This document shows positions 61,915-64,000 of a stretch of 64,000 nucleotides of DNA, one piece after another. The stretch is from assembly GCA_019426215.1 (NCBI GenBank), contig CM033408.1:5087077-5151076 (forward strand), read 5' to 3'. Every line of letters starts with the position of its first letter. The stretch's first letter is position 1. The position numbers were made by a program, and so were the translations under genes. This stretch comes from Buddleja alternifolia (Eukaryota > Streptophyta > Magnoliopsida > Lamiales > Scrophulariaceae). The notes beneath the pieces were generated by a model. That model made no database searches. It saw only the letters and a program-made list of their open reading frames with translations, and was not told where the DNA came from.

Positions 61915-62800
61915 ATGTGGTTCGGATTTTCACACCAAGAAAATCAGAGAACCAAACAAGATTTTCGATTAATTTTTATAATTAATACACTCAAATAATA
62001 AATATGAAAACACTCGAAACATATGGAGAAAAAGGAAAAAGAATTGCTTCTTTATTGATTATGAATATTCAAGAATATAAACCCTAATTTTGGAGTAATA
62101 CAATTTGACTTCCACTAAAAACTCAATTAAAAATCCTCCAAATTAAAAGTTTTCCAAAAGTTACAAGAAATGAAGTAAAGCTCCTATTTATAGGCCATCA
62201 TGGCTGATTTTCCTAGGCCTTTGGAGTCCTAGGATTGGCTCCAACTTGTTCTCGGATATTGGGGGATACAACAAATCATATCACTCTTTTTAGGATTTAG
62301 TAGTTTTGGATGAGATTTTATCCAGGAGTCCTCTTTACGTAAGCTTTCTCGTGAGCATTTTCATTAGATTTCCTTTGGGCTTTCCTCCTAGCATTCTCCC
62401 GAGCATATCCTTGGGTTTTTCATGAGCTTTCCATTCATAAGTCTTCCTCATTTATTCATCTTGTCACAAGCCCACTCCACGTTGGTCCATTTAGGAGAAA
62501 TGAAAATTATGACCCATATCATAAGCCCCCCTACTCTTGAGAGTTTTGGAATAAAAGGCTCAAAAAGTCTCGAGAGTACAATAAATTGTCATAATTTCAA
62601 AGAGGCTGTGATCCTTTTTATTACACGGGCCGCCTCGTTAAAAACCTTACCCGGAAAAATCCAATGGGAAAAAACCATAGTTAAGGGAAAAAGAGTGTAG
62701 GGTGCATTAATTCCTCTTTTATGACCTCCTCCATCAAGTCACCCTTTATGTTGATAGCCTTTGATATTAATAGTAATAAATAATTAGAACACGCGAAAAA
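61915..62800 (-). mobile_element. LTR-like segment in minus orientation
   Basis: On the minus strand: CTCTTTTTCCCTTAACTATGG and CCCATTGGATTTTTCCGGGT, then a TATAAATAGGAGC promoter-like box near 62190, a tract with CAATAAAGAAGC, and an end CCACATCA at about 61915. This order resembles an LTR and its upstream sequence. No second LTR or target duplication was found. Confidence 0.35.
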
Positions 62801-63540
62801 TGCACGTTGATCTATCTGGGAGGTAAGCTAATAAGCGAGGTCATGGGTGACCTCATGGGCTAGCCCATGAGTTAATTATCATGGCTGAATTTTTTTTATT
62901 TATTTTGGGGGGAGGGGGGAAATGAGGGCTGAAAATCCCCCCCCCCCCCCTCTTATTCTCCTTGCTTTCTCTCTCCTTTGCTTCCTTGTTTAATAAAAAC
63001 TCTTCCTTTTAATTTCCTTGTGCAAATAGAACTTTCCTTTTCCCCTTTTCTTCCTTTCCAAGACTCCTCAAAGTTCCTTATTTTAAGGAGATTTAAGGTG
63101 ATCTTATGGAAAGTTTTATATTTTTCATCCTCCCTCCAAGAATCCTCCTTCTTCTTTTCTCCTAGCTATTTTCGAAGATAGCTAAATATATATGTGGATA
63201 TATATTTTCCCTTCTTCCCTTCTTTTTCTCCATAATTTTCGTAAATTTCACTAATAATATAGTAATATTATTAACAAAAATTCCTCTTCTTTCTCTTCTA
63301 ATCCCCTTAGGATTTGGAACAATCTCTTCAAGACATCTTCTTAGTCTTCAAGTATAAAACTCCTTCCCCTTGCCTCATTATTTTCGAAAATTACAAGGCC
63401 TTTTTCTCCCAAATTTTTTAAAATATTATGCCATGCAAGCAAGCTCTCATGATTTACTGGGTAATATTTTCTTGATATTTCGTCACATATAACTCTAGAA
63501 TTTTCACCATCTCTTTCATCTTCATATTTTTAGCAAAACC

Positions 63541-64000
63541 ATGTCTTCTCTTGCATCGGGTAGTTAATCAAATTTGTCTTCTCATCATGAAAAATTAATT
63601 GAGGTGTCGTCTAGCGATAATAATTTGAATGAAAGAACAAAAACAAGATTTCCGTCACCCCGTGTTCGATCCGTCTCGCCCGGCATGGAGTATGGGGCGA
63701 TGGGTGACGTCATGTGGGATGAGATCTTGTCAGATGATGACGTTTCCGATGACGAGGTCTCACTTGTAGTAAGTGAGGAACAAATCCATTCCGAGATGCT
63801 CAAAATAAATGAGGGTTTTCCATCGTATGAGGTGTATTCTTCTCGTTTCTCCTTATCCAATGCTCAAAAATTAAGAAAACATTTACGTCTTTCCCCGGGG
63901 TATGAAATAAACGCCCCTCTCCCCGGTATCGACCAAACACACCCCTTCTAGGCTTCCTCTGTTTTTTAGTTGCTCAAATTGAGGCTAGCTTGCGCTTACC
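63541..64000 (+). pseudogene. Gypsy-type plant transposon gag-like fragment, truncated at window edge
   Basis: An ATG at 63541 is closed by TAA after eight codons. An open frame follows with an acidic stretch (DEILSDDDVSDDEVSLV) and LRKHLRLSPGYEINAPLPG. Near 63937 the frame shifts; the other frame continues as HTPLLGFLCFL then EASLRL. This resembles the N-terminal pattern of putative gypsy-type transposon proteins (PF04195-like: basic stretch, YE-x-P, Pro/Gly, aromatic, GLRxP). The rest lies outside the window. Confidence 0.4.

Overview
The window is nuclear DNA of a flowering plant, almost certainly a eudicot. It has intron-containing plant genes with GT-AG splice sites, AT-rich spacers, and many Copia, Gypsy, Mutator-like, Tourist-like, Helitron and SINE insertions. 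The species cannot be named from sequence alone.

Two protein genes are recognised with confidence. At the left edge, on the minus strand, is the 5' part of a brassinosteroid-signalling kinase (BSK) gene: five in-phase exons between 3273 and 1, continuing off the window. At 46665-55448, on the plus strand, is a complete eight-exon cytochrome P450 of the CYP88A type (ent-kaurenoic acid oxidase, gibberellin biosynthesis; 497 codons). Its first intron is swollen to 5.1 kb by transposons. A third gene, around 14.2-19.0 kb, is supported only by two phase-compatible 3' exons (17872-17954 and 18547-18840) and is not identified.

The rest is a layered transposon landscape. From left to right: a Mutator-type MITE in BSK intron 1; a Tourist-like MITE (3803-4314); two G-quadruplex motifs; two abutting long-TIR Mutator-type elements whose target duplications overlap (5010-6382, 6395-7516); a Helitron 3' end (8199); a Tourist-like element carrying a nested TIR element with a 186-bp tandem array (11929-13725); a 0.7-kb tandem duplication; a 544-bp TRIM retrotransposon with a 56-bp interior (17219-17762); a 4.8-kb fold-back element with a decayed plant-mobile-domain (PMD) gene (21743-26572); and a 7.2-kb Copia element (27091-34276) split inside integrase by a 2.1-kb solo LTR (29335-31416). 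Next come a second TIR element with the same 186-bp array but different ends (34325-35819), a tRNA-derived SINE (37884-38179), a degenerate tandem array (39.25-40.35 kb), small MITEs upstream of the P450 gene, nested TIR elements downstream of it (55.6-59.4 kb), another SINE (59854-60066), and a broken Gypsy-type gag at the right edge.

The genes do not form a functional cluster. BSK and the CYP88A enzyme belong to two growth-hormone pathways, brassinosteroid and gibberellin, but their proximity is probably coincidental. The most unusual signals are the 186-bp satellite shared by two TIR elements with different termini, the PMD fold-back element with an origin-like hairpin, and the TRIM.
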